NCBI GenBank assembly: GCA_932294295.1
Contig: OW028584.1
Coordinates: 31,295,231 to 31,359,230 of the forward strand
Direction of reading: 5' to 3'
Source: Alitta virens
Taxonomy: Eukaryota > Annelida > Polychaeta > Phyllodocida > Nereididae
DNA: 64,000 bases
Part shown: positions 12,024-23,901 of the stretch, piece after piece
Position numbering within the stretch: the stretch's first letter is position 1
How the letters are laid out: the number at the start of each line of letters is the position of its first letter
Notes under the pieces: model-generated
What the model was told of the DNA's origin: nothing
Database searches by the model: none
What the model saw: only the letters and a program-made list of their open reading frames with translations
Made by a program: the position numbers and the translations under genes

Positions 12024-12308
12024 TTTGAATTTCCTTTCAAAAATACAACTTAGAGACACCTGCAAAGAAAGATATTGTAGATGTACTTTATATGTACTAT
12101 ATATTCTATCTTCTGTTGCATTATCAATAACAGACCTCAACCTAATATAGCCCACTATCTCAGTGCATCAGCAAGTGGGCATAAGTGGGCAAGAGAGACT
12201 GTACTGTACATAATATCTTTGGTTTCAGTAGCAAAAATTATAAAAGTAACTAAAACAGTCTTTGTGGTGTTTTATTTTGTTCTTAAGAGACATCACCATC
12301 TTCTGATG

Positions 12309-12494
12309 TGTGTGTGTGTGATTAGGGCTTTACATCCTGTATTTCTGCACCAGTTGGGCTAATTAGGACAGGCAGAGACCATGGCAATGAGACGAAGGAT
12401 GAAACAGCCATCCAACTTAGGCTTGACCAGGAATCGAACCCGGGACCCAGTGGTTGGAAGCCCTGAGCGCTACCTCTGAGCTAGGCCCCCGCCC
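12309..12494 (-). mobile_element. tRNA-derived SINE
   Basis: Full-length SINE with a short (TG)n tail on the left. It is flanked by imperfect 16-bp target duplications: TCACCATCTTCTGATG at 12293-12308 and TCACCATCTTTCGATG at about 12495-12510. Confidence 0.9.
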
Positions 12495-12510
12495 TCACCA
12501 TCTTTCGATG

Positions 12511-13614
12511 AAAATTTGTTACCAAACGTTCATTCCATGCTGTCAGTCATTCAGTCAGTCACAGGGATGAGGTATTAATCAGCCAGTCAGTCACTTAAGC
12601 CTTCAATCTGCATGTATACCATTATCTTTGCAATGCGAGCTTTAAATTTCAAAATGTAATGTTCCACGGGTACACTACTATACTAATCCATTCTGAATCA
12701 TCCATGGATCTATTCATGCATTGAACTGCAGCAGAAAAAGTCATGAGGAAATACAGTTAAAGCCTTAGCATGAAGGACTTTATGAGCTGTAGACCAATGT
12801 TGAAGTGGCCTTAATAGTAAGGTATGTGGTCTTCAGAGATATTTTTTCCTAGCAAAGAATATTAAGAACATAAAGGAAATTAATTGCTCTAAAATTTAGT
12901 GGTCTTAATACAGAGGCGATCTTAAGCTTAGGTTTTACTGTATAATCTTTAATAATTATTTGATCTCACAGAAGACCACCACACCAAGAGAGACGTTGGT
13001 GACAAAGTTAATTCTACTGTGATACACCCAAGTGTAATATGTCATATTGTCATTTTTTGGTGGAGCTACATTGCTGAATTAGTAGCTTTTACTACACGAT
13101 TATGAGCTATGCATTTCGAATAAGAGTTACACAATTTTTATGTTGAGCCTAACCCAGTTTTAGCTCCTCTACTGTCGAAGTACAAACATTAACCAAGGGG
13201 TTACAGGAAGTTGTAAATTCCTCATTAGCATAAAAATTTGCATAACACGAGGAGGAACATCTTTTTTTCATACGAGTAATGATAGTTGGTTGTATATTTA
13301 TAAATGTACAGAAAATCTGTTGGGTTCATAAGTCTATTTATAACCAAACAGAAAGTCCTTATTACCTAAAAATATTTAAAATCAATGAGTTATAAATGAT
13401 AGTTAATTTTTTGTATAAATATCCCTATTTCCCATGGTTGCAAAAATTAATGTCCTCTATTTCTGCAATCAATCAAGTGACAAACAAGTGCAATCAATCA
13501 AGTGCACTACCAGCTTTATTTGACTGTGTGGAGTGAATGAACCTCATAGCCATTTTGACTAACAAATTATTCAGTCTTATCTAACAAGTTAGTCAGCATT
13601 AGTCAGTAAACTAT
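12511..13614. other. AT-rich non-coding DNA
   Basis: No gene is seen. The stretch has short repeats such as CAGTCAGTCA near 12545-12590 and nothing classifiable. Confidence 0.5.
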
Positions 13615-13629
13615 GTCCTATGTCATATG

Positions 13630-13710
13630 GGTGGGTGATTAGGGCTTTACGTCCTGTATTTCTGCACCAGTTGGGCTAACTAGGACAGGCAGAGACCATG
13701 GCAATGAGAC
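13630..13710 (-). mobile_element. 5'-truncated SINE with intact target duplications
   Basis: Only the 3' part of the SINE remains (81 bp; the tRNA head is absent), yet it is flanked by a perfect 15-bp duplication GTCCTATGTCATATG at 13615-13629 and 13711-13725. This is a genuine truncated insertion, as LINE-type target-primed reverse transcription produces, and not later decay. Confidence 0.9.
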
Positions 13711-13725
13711 GTCCTATGTCATATG

Positions 13726-14494
13726 AACTAACTTCTTAGTCAAACCATGTCACTTTAAGTCGTTCTAGTCACTGTAAATGGCTAAGGGCTGTCAAAGAGC
13801 TTCTCTTATCTTCTCTATTCTTATCTCTGAAAACGTAAACTCTTACCTTAATTACCCTGTTGCTCCTCACTCGGATGCTGTGAGCAAAGCTCCTCTACAA
13901 CTCCTATTTATATATCTAAAAAGAAGGAAGTAACTGTATATATATCGATAAAATTCCCCCCCACCACATGTAAATCAGTACATCATAATACATGCATTAA
14001 TATATATATTATAATGCTTCACTGTTGTGCTTATTCTGTTTTTCTAATGTGTAGTTTGCAATGTTCAATTACGTTTATCAAACTTTTTTGGTCATTTCTG
14101 ACTGACTTATTACACATACCTGCATAATAAATATGCACATCTAAATTTGACTAAAACTTCAGTGTATATATATATACTCGTTATATATAATCAAAAGGAT
14201 TAAATTTGTTTTACAATCCAACAAACGCCCCCTAAACATGCAGATAAATATCTTTTTATGTTGGTATTTATTCACAACGAAATTTACCGTGGGATTTTAT
14301 TTACATGCAATCTCTTTTTCATTGAGACAACGCACAATATGAATTAATAATTTTGTTTATAAACTTCCTGCAAGGTGAGGTGGTCATAACTGCAAGCTAA
14401 TATAATATCGATGCTAAAAGCTAAACCAATTACTCATAGGTGTAGTTGATGTTGATTCCCATACTAATCATGCAGGTACTATTTTAATTGACAG
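13726..14494. other. AT-rich non-coding DNA
   Basis: No gene is supported. The right end is a possible splice acceptor (polypyrimidine stretch and AG at 14493-14494) for the candidate exon that follows. Confidence 0.4.
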
Positions 14495-14602
14495 AGACAA
14501 CAGTAGTTGTGTCTCGGCACCAGAATTCCCAACATGTTCGGGACAAAAGGGCCTGCAAGCGGAAGCGGACTATTCAGATGCAAAGTGTTGGTCAGAACAA
14601 AG
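14495..14602 (+). CDS. Candidate orphan exon, Cys-containing
   Basis: A 108-base open segment lies between an acceptor (TTTTAATTGACAG) and a possible donor (AG|GTGCAT). The length is divisible by three and the phases are equal on both sides. The frame reads DNSSCVSAPEFPTCSGQKGL, then further to AKCWSEQR. Three cysteines and the DNSSC start recall the fucolectin-like exon at 6400 but the similarity is weak. No adjoining exons were found. It may be a stray exon of an unseen gene or chance. Confidence 0.25.
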
Positions 14603-14956
14603 GTGCATTACTCGTTAAATAATGCATAATAAGCAATAATTTCAACTGTCGTAGCACAAGGACATCCGAAACTATTCTCAAAAATCACAAATGGACCAAA
14701 ATGCACGCTAGATTTTTAGTTAAGGGCCAGTGGGAATATGTAAGCAAACGGCCATTGCTCACCTGACTCATATCCTCCGAGATTTGAGGGAAATTCTGGC
14801 TTATTTTCCTCTGACAACACTTTAAATATACTTAGGCATGATTGTCCTAACTATTTCGGTGTGTATTTATTACTTAATGTCCGTAATAAGTCTGTTACTA
14901 ATGCATTCCTATGCCACGCCACTCGCAGGCCCTATTGCTCCACACCAGTTTTGAAT

Positions 14957-15142
14957 GAGTGTGTGTGAATAGGGCTTTACGTCCTGTATTTCTGCAACAG
15001 TTGGGCTAATTAGGACAGGCAGAGACCATGGCAATGAGATGAAGGAGGAAACAGCCATCCAACTTAGGCTCGTCCGAGAATCGAACCCGGGACCCAGCGG
15101 TTGGAAGCCCAGAGCGCTACCTCTGAGCTAGGCCCCCACCCT
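14957..15142 (-). mobile_element. tRNA-derived SINE
   Basis: Full-length SINE with 12-bp perfect target duplications CCAGTTTTGAAT at 14945-14956 and 15143-15154. Confidence 0.9.
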
Positions 15143-15154
15143 CCAGTTTTGAAT

Positions 15155-16685
15155 TAAAATTTTTAATTAGCCCAAAGTGAGATGATTTACTTCTCTGAGT
15201 CCATAGCATGTTTATTTCCTTGGTACAATCAACTTATAATATCCTGTTTCCTATAATTCCAATGTTAATTTTATAATCTATTTCCCTCGCCTTCAACATT
15301 CCCTATTCATACTCAACAGCAGAAATACAATTCAGAAAATTCAAAAGGTAAAATTATTAAGAGATGTCATGATCATCAAAAAAGGGGGGGGGGGGTGAAG
15401 TTCAACATGTTAGATCATGAATCACTCTGAGGACTATATTTCTTGAGTGAGACTCCCTTCCCACCAGCCAACCCAGACAGCATGCAAGATATGTTTTCTG
15501 GGCAGGAGGGATGTCACCGCTAGCTCCTGACCGCAGGGCTACTGTGAGCTATGCTGCGCTGTCCCATTGAAAAACTGGCGATCAATTCGACCAGTGTCTG
15601 CACCGGCGAATCCACAAGAGTCACGGGGCTTTTTTGCCCCTGTATGTTATTGGGGACAAAGTATAAACTAAGATTATGCAAAAATATTAAACATCCACGC
15701 ACTTCCTTTTATTCGGCCGATGTTAGCACTGATTACTTCTGATTTCCCTTGAACGTTTCCATAATCTCCCAGACCGCCACATTGAGTGTAATTTTGCACT
15801 GGTCGCGGATGAAGAAATTACAAAGAAATAAACTTTTCGCTCCGACTTTTCTCTTTCATTCAAGGATGTTTTGTATGGACTTAAATTCTATTATAACCTG
15901 GTGCATCAGAATCTCCCTAGTTACTTTTCCCAGGCAAGAAGATCATATCAAACTTCAAAATGTTGAATAACTAAGCGATTGCCAAAAATCATAAACCAGA
16001 CACCCTCAATAATAATAGGACAAAATTCATTTACACAGCTTGGCAGGTTATCTTAGGTACATCAAAAATTACATCATCAATAATTACTCTGAAACATTCT
16101 GCATTTCAAATTGCTATGTCTGCCAAAATTCTGAATAGAAGCCATAGTACGCAATGGTGCTTAATATGTGTGCTATATTGTGGAATAGATTTTCTTTATA
16201 GATCCTACTTGTAACTTTCCATATTTAATAGGTCGTACAAAAGCAGCGGCTTGCAATAGGTCATATATTTGTATTGTACGTTGAATGTCATTGCCATACC
16301 AAGGTTTCCTGACTATGTTTTTATTATGAAATATCATGTACCAATTTTAGTCAAATAAATTTATTGTCTGTCTATGTTCCTGTTCATACATAAAACAAGG
16401 ATGTTACAAGCCTTCTTGAATTTAGCCAAATTTTATAAGATTAAGGTCCTTTTTAAGACCAGCCAGAGTATTTCGGGGGTTCAATTCCCCAAATTGAACC
16501 CCCCCCCCTCCCTTTCATCAACCCTGGTACATGTAGTGGTATTTTTCCATGCACTGGTACTTTTCAAGTTCACATGTTGTACTTACAGAACACAATGTTT
16601 TGTGTTTATTATGTCACAGAAAATGGCTTTACTTTCATGACAAGTCTTGCAACTATGACCTGTATTTTTCCTACAAGTGATTTTA
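15155..16685. other. Non-coding DNA
   Basis: No supported gene. Contains homopolymer runs (G run near 15384, C run near 16500) and a possible LINE-type 3' end near 16345-16375 (AAATAAATTTATTGTCTGTC). Confidence 0.45.
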
Positions 16686-19600
16686 CTATGTATGTATGTA
16701 TGTATGTAAACTTTATTTTAAGTCGTTATTAATCTGACAATACAATGTATGGTCTCAAGCAGGTATGCTTCTGTACGACTGTTAATACAAAAGTTGAAAA
16801 AATAAAATAAAATTCAAATTCAAAGTCCAAGTATTAATTTCAAAAGTCCAAATATAAATTCAAAGTCCAAATATAAAACGGCAGAAATAGTCAAATGGGG
16901 TGACTGTTACTGTCACATATAAGTCCAGAATCTTTCATATAAAAGCACGAAACTGTTCAGTCCAACTTTAGTATGGAGTATGTTCCATCATGAAATGTCC
17001 ATATAAAACTAGTCATTAAATATCCATCGAATATATGCGGTTGTCAACAATAGTGCGTGTTTCCTGCATATTCCACTTATCTCTGTAAATTCCCTGAAAA
17101 TATAGAAAAAAGTATGGTGCAGTTTCCACTTATATTATATTGCTCTCAGGACATTTTAAGAGCCATTTATTCACAGATGATTTGAAGGTGCTGAGCGAGG
17201 AACTAGATTTGATATCAACTGGAATATTGTTCCATAATTTTGCCCCAAAGTACCTTAAGCTGCTCTTTCCATAGCTAATTGTGTTGTAATTTGGGAGGAC
17301 AAATTTATCATTGTCCCTCATTTCATAATGTGACTGTTGCAAATTGAACAATTCAGTTACATAACTTGGAGCAGTACCCTTCCTAACTTTATACATCATT
17401 ATAGCTGTTGATTTGACACATTTTCTATAAACGTTAAGCTGCTTTTCTTCTTCACAAATTGTTTCATAACTGCTACTATCTTTGTTGGTGGAAAATCTGA
17501 GAGCTCGTTTATTCGTTCTCTCGAGTTTATCAGAATTGCTTTTGTTCAAAAACATCCATACAACAGAACAGTAATTGAAGTTACTGTTAATGTAACTGTT
17601 GTAGATGGTCATTTTGCTTTCTTTAGTAAGGTAATGTCTTATTCTTTTCAATGCATTGATTTGTTTGCTTGTTTGGCCGCATATCTCATCAATATGCAAA
17701 TTAAATTTCAGATCTTTATCAATTTCAACCCCAAGGATATTTATTGATCGTGAAGCTTTGATTTCTGAATCTCCTATTTTTATAGTTTCATTTTCTACTG
17801 GGTTTTGGGGATTTCTCTTGAGGAACATAAGTTGAAATTTGCTGGCATTTGCTTTCATACTATTGACCTCAAACCATTTCATTGCTAATTGACAGTCTGA
17901 AAGTAGATGATTTTTTACAATAGACATGTCATTATTGCTACAGCTTAATGTATTGTCATCAGCATAGTTGTATATCTTACTTTTGAAATCGAAATATAGT
18001 AGATCATTAATGAATAAATTGAATAATAATGGTCCTAAGATTGAGCCTTGTGGGACGCCCTTAATATTATGGACCCAGTCTGAGAAAGTGTCTCCAATCT
18101 TAACTCTCTGTTTTCTTTTATTAATATATGATTTCATCAATTCACATGAGTCACTATCAAAGCCATATGCATTTAATTTTGCTAGTAGAAGACCATGAGG
18201 CATGCAATCGAAGGCTTTAGACAAGTCAATTGCAATTACTCCTATTGTCTGCCCTTTGTCTAGCAATTCTCGCCAATCTTCTGTCATTCTAATTAATATG
18301 TCTTGACAACTAAATCTTTTTCTGAAACCAGATAGGTATTTGTGGAACATTTTTTCTGTAGACTCGTATATTTGATTGAACAATATCCTTTCAAAAATTT
18401 TAGAGAGTATTGGTAATAGATTTACTGACCTGTAATTATCTTTATTTAATTTGTCTTTCTTTTTGAAAAGTGGTGTTATATTTGCTTGTTTCATTTTCTC
18501 AGGAAATGTATTTGTCCTTATCGATTCATTGATCAACCAGGTCAAAGGCTTTACTAATTTGAAAGCTATCTTTTTGATAAATTGAGCCGGAAGTTCATCA
18601 TGTCCAGCTGCCTTTTTACTTGACAGAGATTTTATTATTTTTCTGACCTCATGTTCACAGACAAATTTGAACATAAAATTTTGATCAGTGGCATTTCTTC
18701 TAATTCTTTCTTTAATCATTCTTACACTCTCGTGATTTTTATATTGATCCAAAATTTCATTCAAAGGCCTTTGATTGTTTTCAGGAAAACCTATTTCTGA
18801 CCCAATATTGCGGAAAAAGTTGTTGAATATACCACATACTTCTTCATCATCTGTTATCATTTCACCATTCTCAATTAAAGGAATACTGTCTGATTTTGTT
18901 CTTGATTTAGAAAAAAGTGGTTTCACTGCCTTCCAAAAGTCTTTGTTTCTTGTGCCTTCACTGCACTTAACTTTGAAGTAATTGGACATTTCTTTCCGTT
19001 TGATTGAATTCACCTTGTTTCTCTGAGTTCTATACAGGGCTAAATAGTGGTTTGTGCGAAACTTATAGTATTTATTTCTTAATTGGTTCCTGTAAAGTAT
19101 TGCTTTGCTTAATTCTTTCGACATGCAATGAAAATCATTTTTCTTGATAATAACCGTCTTTTTGGGTGCATGCTTATCTAGGACTTTACATAGATGTCTT
19201 TCAAGAGCTTCATATGCATCATTTGTATCTGATGAATTTGTCATAGTTTGAAAGAGGTCCATTTCTGATATGTCTAGTAATACTTTTTCATAGTCTATCT
19301 TAGAGAGCTTTCTCACTGATACTTTCTTTGTACTTGGAGCTGGCTTATGTAACCGCAATACCCCTCCAACCAGGTTGTGGAAATCACTGATGCCTACATT
19401 TTTTGTGAAACTTTTAAGGATCTTTCTTCGTTTTGTCACAAGCATAACATCTATCAGTGTTGGATTGTTGGACTTGAAGCAAGTAACATCATTGATCACA
19501 TTTGTTAAGTTATAACTTGGAATGATATTTGAGAGCATATTTTCCTGAAGCATATTGAAATTCAAGTCTCCAATGATAACTGTGTTTTCAAATGATGTTG

Positions 19601-20390
19601 AGAAATTTTCACATATATCTTGGAAATATCGTTTGAATAATACAGGGTCTGTTCTGGGATTTTTGTACATTCCTAAGAGTAGTATTTTTTCATCATGTAT
19701 GTGCAATTCTAGTGAAACACATTCAATCTCATCATTGCAAATGTTGATATTTCCAATTGAGTATGGGATATCCTTTGAAATGTAGACCAGGAGCCCCCCA
19801 CTGTTTGACCTTTTGTCTTGTCTGACACATGAGAAGCCATCAATATCTAATGTCTCTTGTTTGTAAGATCCATCCAGTTTGGTCTCACTCAGCACCAACA
19901 CATCAAGTTTACATAATCTTTGCAAAGTTCTTACTTCACATATTTTAGGACTCAGACTATTGATATTTAGGTGCCCTATAATGAGGTTATTCAAATGACT
20001 CTTTCTGACTGAGTACACGTTTTCAAACAAGTGTGACATTTCACAAGTTTCATCATTACAAATACCACTACTACCGAATGATCCATCATGAGTAACTTGA
20101 GTCTCCATTTGATCATATGCAAGATGCACAGCTGCACTTAGACCAAGGGAATCACTTTCCTGTACATGATGAGTATCATCTATAACCTGCGTTTCACTGA
20201 CTAATGAGATATCATTGACCTGTTCATTTTGAATATTTTCATTTTGAGTACAATCATTTTCATTTTCAATACAATCATTTTCATTTGCAATAAATTCATT
20301 TTCAAATAAAGGATCACTTAACTCTGGATCTGGTGCATGAAGAGCTGAGTTGTGTGATGCGGCCACATTTTCATGGCCGGATTCCTAGTA
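16686..20390 (-). mobile_element. CR1/Jockey-group LINE, near complete
   Basis: The element runs leftward: a long ORF (20366-17130), about 440 bases of 3' untranslated sequence and a (CATA)n tail at 16686-16707. The 5' end is placed near 20390, shortly before the first ATG; no target duplication could be recognised. It lies directly upstream of the envelope gene and may have inserted into that provirus. Confidence 0.8.
17130..20366 (-). CDS. LINE endonuclease-reverse transcriptase, intact ORF (CR1-like)
   Basis: This 1078-residue polyprotein nicks target DNA and reverse-transcribes LINE RNA at the nick. An acidic N-terminus (about residues 1-125) precedes an APE-type endonuclease with GHLNINSL, LSETKLD, GDLNFN and a DFHN motif near residue 330. 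The reverse transcriptase follows with YRSVNLLP, AIDLSKAFD, GVPQGSILGPLLF and the catalytic YADD, and then a C-terminal region with the usual LINE thumb features. No RNase H is seen. The whole ORF is open, so this copy is young or still competent. The motif style suits CR1-like members of the Jockey supergroup; an exact clade needs a tree. A second LINE with the same style of RT (NYADDNT) lies at 33605-35253. Confidence 0.9.
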   Translation of the reverse strand: MAASHNSALHAPDPELSDPLFENEFIANENDCIENENDCTQNENIQNEQVNDISLVSETQVIDDTHHVQESDSLGLSAAVHLAYDQMETQVTHDGSFGSSGICNDETCEMSHLFENVYSVRKSHLNNLIIGHLNINSLSPKICEVRTLQRLCKLDVLVLSETKLDGSYKQETLDIDGFSCVRQDKRSNSGGLLVYISKDIPYSIGNINICNDEIECVSLELHIHDEKILLLGMYKNPRTDPVLFKRYFQDICENFSTSFENTVIIGDLNFNMLQENMLSNIIPSYNLTNVINDVTCFKSNNPTLIDVMLVTKRRKILKSFTKNVGISDFHNLVGGVLRLHKPAPSTKKVSVRKLSKIDYEKVLLDISEMDLFQTMTNSSDTNDAYEALERHLCKVLDKHAPKKTVIIKKNDFHCMSKELSKAILYRNQLRNKYYKFRTNHYLALYRTQRNKVNSIKRKEMSNYFKVKCSEGTRNKDFWKAVKPLFSKSRTKSDSIPLIENGEMITDDEEVCGIFNNFFRNIGSEIGFPENNQRPLNEILDQYKNHESVRMIKERIRRNATDQNFMFKFVCEHEVRKIIKSLSSKKAAGHDELPAQFIKKIAFKLVKPLTWLINESIRTNTFPEKMKQANITPLFKKKDKLNKDNYRSVNLLPILSKIFERILFNQIYESTEKMFHKYLSGFRKRFSCQDILIRMTEDWRELLDKGQTIGVIAIDLSKAFDCMPHGLLLAKLNAYGFDSDSCELMKSYINKRKQRVKIGDTFSDWVHNIKGVPQGSILGPLLFNLFINDLLYFDFKSKIYNYADDNTLSCSNNDMSIVKNHLLSDCQLAMKWFEVNSMKANASKFQLMFLKRNPQNPVENETIKIGDSEIKASRSINILGVEIDKDLKFNLHIDEICGQTSKQINALKRIRHYLTKESKMTIYNSYINSNFNYCSVVWMFLNKSNSDKLERTNKRALRFSTNKDSSSYETICEEEKQLNVYRKCVKSTAIMMYKVRKGTAPSYVTELFNLQQSHYEMRDNDKFVLPNYNTISYGKSSLRYFGAKLWNNIPVDIKSSSSLSTFKSSVNKWLLKCPESNII

Positions 20391-20505
20391 GTAATATCCA
20401 TACTAGGTTGATGCTTTACTCATAACTTACTATCACTCATCCCTCATTTTCTCATTTAGTCCATTTCTCATCTCATTATTTCGGAACTACTAAAGATATC
20501 ACGCT

Positions 20506-20521
20506 TTCCCTTTCTTTACAG
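20506..20521 (+). promoter_or_regulatory. Likely splice acceptor before envelope ORF
   Basis: A pyrimidine-rich tract (TTTCCCTTTCTTTACAG) ends in AG at 20520-20521, seven bases before the envelope ATG at 20528. Errantiviruses express Env from a spliced RNA, so an acceptor here is expected. Confidence 0.45.
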
Positions 20522-20527
20522 TGCATC

Positions 20528-22717
20528 ATGGCCGCCGTCCGTGTCATCGTGCTTTGGCTTCTGTTAGTCTACCTAGTGACATCAGTCACCGGTAATATTG
20601 TGGTTCGGCCTAATGTAGGTGTATTATTCGTGCCAGCTCCGGCTCCGCGACCAGCTGTTCTACACTGGCGCCACACTTTTGCTATCCCTTTGAATCTATC
20701 TGTGTCTGACAATACTACTAATACCCTAGCATGTCCAGATTCTACAAGTATCTGTTCTAATTTGCTTGCTATGGCCAATTTGCATCATGCAACTTCTGCA
20801 CGTGTAGCTAGACAATTGCTTTCCACTAAAGATCAGATTGTTGCCTTAATGTCAAGCCCCAAAACTAACCGCATGAAACGTGGTTGGTTAAACATTGTTG
20901 GAAAAGGTGCCAAATCCCTCTTTGGCTTAGCCACAGAGGAAGATATAAACATCATTAAACACCATATTGTCAAATTGCAAAGCATGGTAAAAAATGGTAA
21001 CAGCAACTGAGTCTCGGATATTAAACAACTCCATTCATTTCAGTTAAAGGCATCTGACCGTATGGACAAATTAGCCAACCATTTAACTAATATTGATGAT
21101 GTTCTCATTAACATGACCCAGAAGTTTGAAAATTTGCACCAATATAGACAAGAGTACTTCCAGGTGAGAGCAATGGTTCTCAAACAACAAGATCTATTGG
21201 GTGAAACCATCAATTTTATTTCTTGGACTTCAAATTCAAAATTACGGCTTATTTCTCTTATTGAAACTTACAATATTTTTCAGTCTCTTTTACATGATAT
21301 TCCTCATTTGATTAAAGGCAAATTGACTCCGTATGTAGTTTCTCCTGAAATTTTAAATCAATTGCTTGCCACTATTGGTCAGGAACTTCTTCACATGAAT
21401 TCTCATCTACAAGTTGCTTGTGACAGTGCGTATTTCTATGAAAATAGTAATACAGTTGTCACTACTCTTCTTGATGACATCATTTACATCAAACTTAAAA
21501 TCCCGATTTCAACTCATTTCATGGAATTTTCCCTCCTACGAGTTGAAGTCCTACCAGTCCCAGTTCACTCGAAACAAGACATGTTTACCATTGTGAAAGA
21601 CATTGCCCCATTTTTATTGCTTTCCGCGGACAACCGCACATTTCTAGAACTTTCTTCTAATGACCTAGCTCGTCTCCAAGATATCAGTTATCCTAGGACA
21701 TTAATTCCACATTTAATGTCTTCAGAAAATTGCATTTTGAACATATTCTTTGACAACCCAGTGTTGATTTCAAAAACATGTAAGATTGATCTTCTCCATG
21801 ATCCAATCCTACCTCAAAATTTTGCGTACTCAAAGAATCCTAATGAATTTTTGATTTATGCCCCACAGCTTGAATGGACGATTTCCTGTCCCACCAAGCT
21901 GGATAAGACTCTCAATCATAAAGGTTTATTCTCGGTTCAGCTGCAATGCCAATGTACCTTAACCTCTGCGGACAGTCTATTTACTGCTGTTGACACGCAG
22001 TGTGTTACAGGCCAACATGTAGTCAATTATTCAGTTAATTGGTTTGTCTACACAGCATTATACAAATCAGCCATACCTCAGGGATTACACCCTTCAGTCT
22101 TGCACAGACATCCAATAAATTTTGAGCTTCCACCGTTTTTGATCAATACATCTAAATTGAGAAACCTTGAAACGCTAGACAGGGTTTCCAATAAACACGC
22201 TTTGGAATTGTTTAATATTTCGGATTCAAAGATAGATTCTCTCACTCTAGATGACTGGTGGACCATCACTGAATCATCTTCCACAAGCATCATAATTGCC
22301 ATTATTGTTGCTATTCTTAATCTGGCCCTTATTGTGGTTGTTGCATACTTATATCGGAAATACATGACTTTACAACAGCTTGTCATTACCTTAAATGCCA
22401 CTATTAAGTCAACTGAAGCTTTACAGCTCACTCTGCCTCCCCCTATTTCTACAACTACGCTGTGCCCACCCAACCTACTTTCACAGATCAATTTAGGTTT
22501 CATACTGGTAATCTTTGCCATTCTTTTGGGTGTCGTTCTTTTCATGCTTCGCCTTTATTTCCTCTCTTCTCCACCTTCGGGAAAGGATACAAATTCTCCT
22601 TCTGGTCCAACAGTTCCTTCTCTTTACCCCTCTTTGGATCCTTCTGCTCCAATTGCAAATTCTGCCCCTATTGCACATTCTCAACCCCTTCAATCCATTT
22701 CGGTTAAAATTCAGTGA
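20528..22717 (+). pseudogene. env: Errantivirus-like (F-type) envelope gene with one in-frame stop
   Basis: This resembles the F-type fusion glycoprotein carried by invertebrate LTR retroelements such as gypsy errantiviruses. A signal peptide begins at Met 20528. A furin-type site RMKR lies near residue 117, immediately followed by a Gly/hydrophobic stretch typical of the fusion-peptide region. Then come coiled-coil-like heptads, an ectodomain with N-glycosylation sites and cysteines, and a transmembrane helix near 22280-22350. A second hydrophobic segment lies near 22490-22555 in the Pro/Ser-rich tail. A TGA at 21008-21010 divides the frame into 160 and 551 codons in the same phase; apart from this stop the gene is open. 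No gag or pol is found upstream, where the CR1-like LINE lies, so this is an isolated remnant. BEL/Pao or gypsy origin cannot be decided. Confidence 0.75.
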
Positions 22718-23692
22718 ATTTTAGTAGTGTCATCTCATTTTGGGTCTACCCAAAGATATGTTATGTATTAACCAAAGACATGTAATGTTATATTAAAGAC
22801 ATGTTACATGTTATGCTATTGATTAAGTAAACAAGTATAGTTTTTTCCATTTACTTATACATATATTCTATATATAATTTACATAATCTCTAATGTTTTA
22901 TTAGTATGTTTTCTTTATAACCTATATTATATATATAACCTAGATATATGCTATATAATCTGTTATGTTGTATTACTTAAAAGATATATGATCAAATGTA
23001 TATCCTTTGTCATCTATGATAAATGCATGTTGTGATTATTTGCATATAATCAAATGTATATCTTACGCAATCTAAAATAAGCATATTTTGATTATTGGAT
23101 CATAATGTTGTGATCCAATGTATGACTTTTAATCAGTTAAAATAAGCAATTACTTGTATTGATTGATCCTGTTTGATATATTTTTTTAACAAATGTATTG
23201 AAAAATGCTGTACTATATATGTTAAAGTGAACACATATTAGTGTTTGATTTAATGGTATATCCATGGTTTGTAGTGTTATTAATTATGAATGTTTTGATG
23301 TACTTCTCATATTATATAACACCTTTGTATCAGTGTTTAATCCTAGTTCTAGATGTGTGAACATTTAAGAAAATGCCAGCTAAGAATCCTATGTCCATAT
23401 CTTTTCATTTATGATTCAAAGAAAAATTTTCCTTTCATTTGTAACTGTAGAAAGTTCCAAATTTCATTCAGATAATTTTTTTATTAACCAAAGGCATGTA
23501 ATGTTATTTTTATTTAATCTAAATTATTATTGTATATTATCCATATTTTACTTTAACTATTATATTAATATATGTCTGTTATTAATGCGAAAGCAAATCT
23601 TATATCAGCCTAATCAAGGTAGCTAAGAATATCTACTTGGATCCCTGCACCCTCTAACCGATTCCTTATTAGGAATGGCATTATATGGGAAG
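22718..23692. other. AT-rich non-coding DNA after env
   Basis: Rich in TATATA and in variants of AAAGACATGTAATGTTA (22780-22815, 23490). It may be 3' untranslated sequence of the envelope-bearing element. No gene is seen. Confidence 0.4.
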
Positions 23693-23901
23693 TGTTGAGG
23701 TGGCAGGAATTTGAGAGGCTGTGACCTGTGATTGGCTGATAGGTCAAAGATCAAGCTTGGCTTGGCCCCTGGGGAGGGAGTTTGATCCTGAGTCTTGAGG
23801 TGGAAGGACCCTGTAACTTTGTGTAAAGGAATAAAGGATTTGAACTGGATAATACTTGATCTTACTTCATTTTAATAATAACCAACAAAAGGAATATTAC
23901 A
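23693..23901 (+). repeat. Possible LTR of envelope-bearing element
   Basis: The segment begins TGTTGAGG after a short purine run (ATGGGAAG), holds an AATAAA near 23829 and ends in ATTACA, the same ending as the gypsy LTRs at 26910 and 31877. No second copy is in the window, so it may be a 3' LTR or a solo LTR. Confidence 0.35.

Noticed and set aside
22078..22545. 155-codon minus-strand frame
   Set aside because: It is the complement of the envelope gene C-terminal region; no independent evidence supports it.
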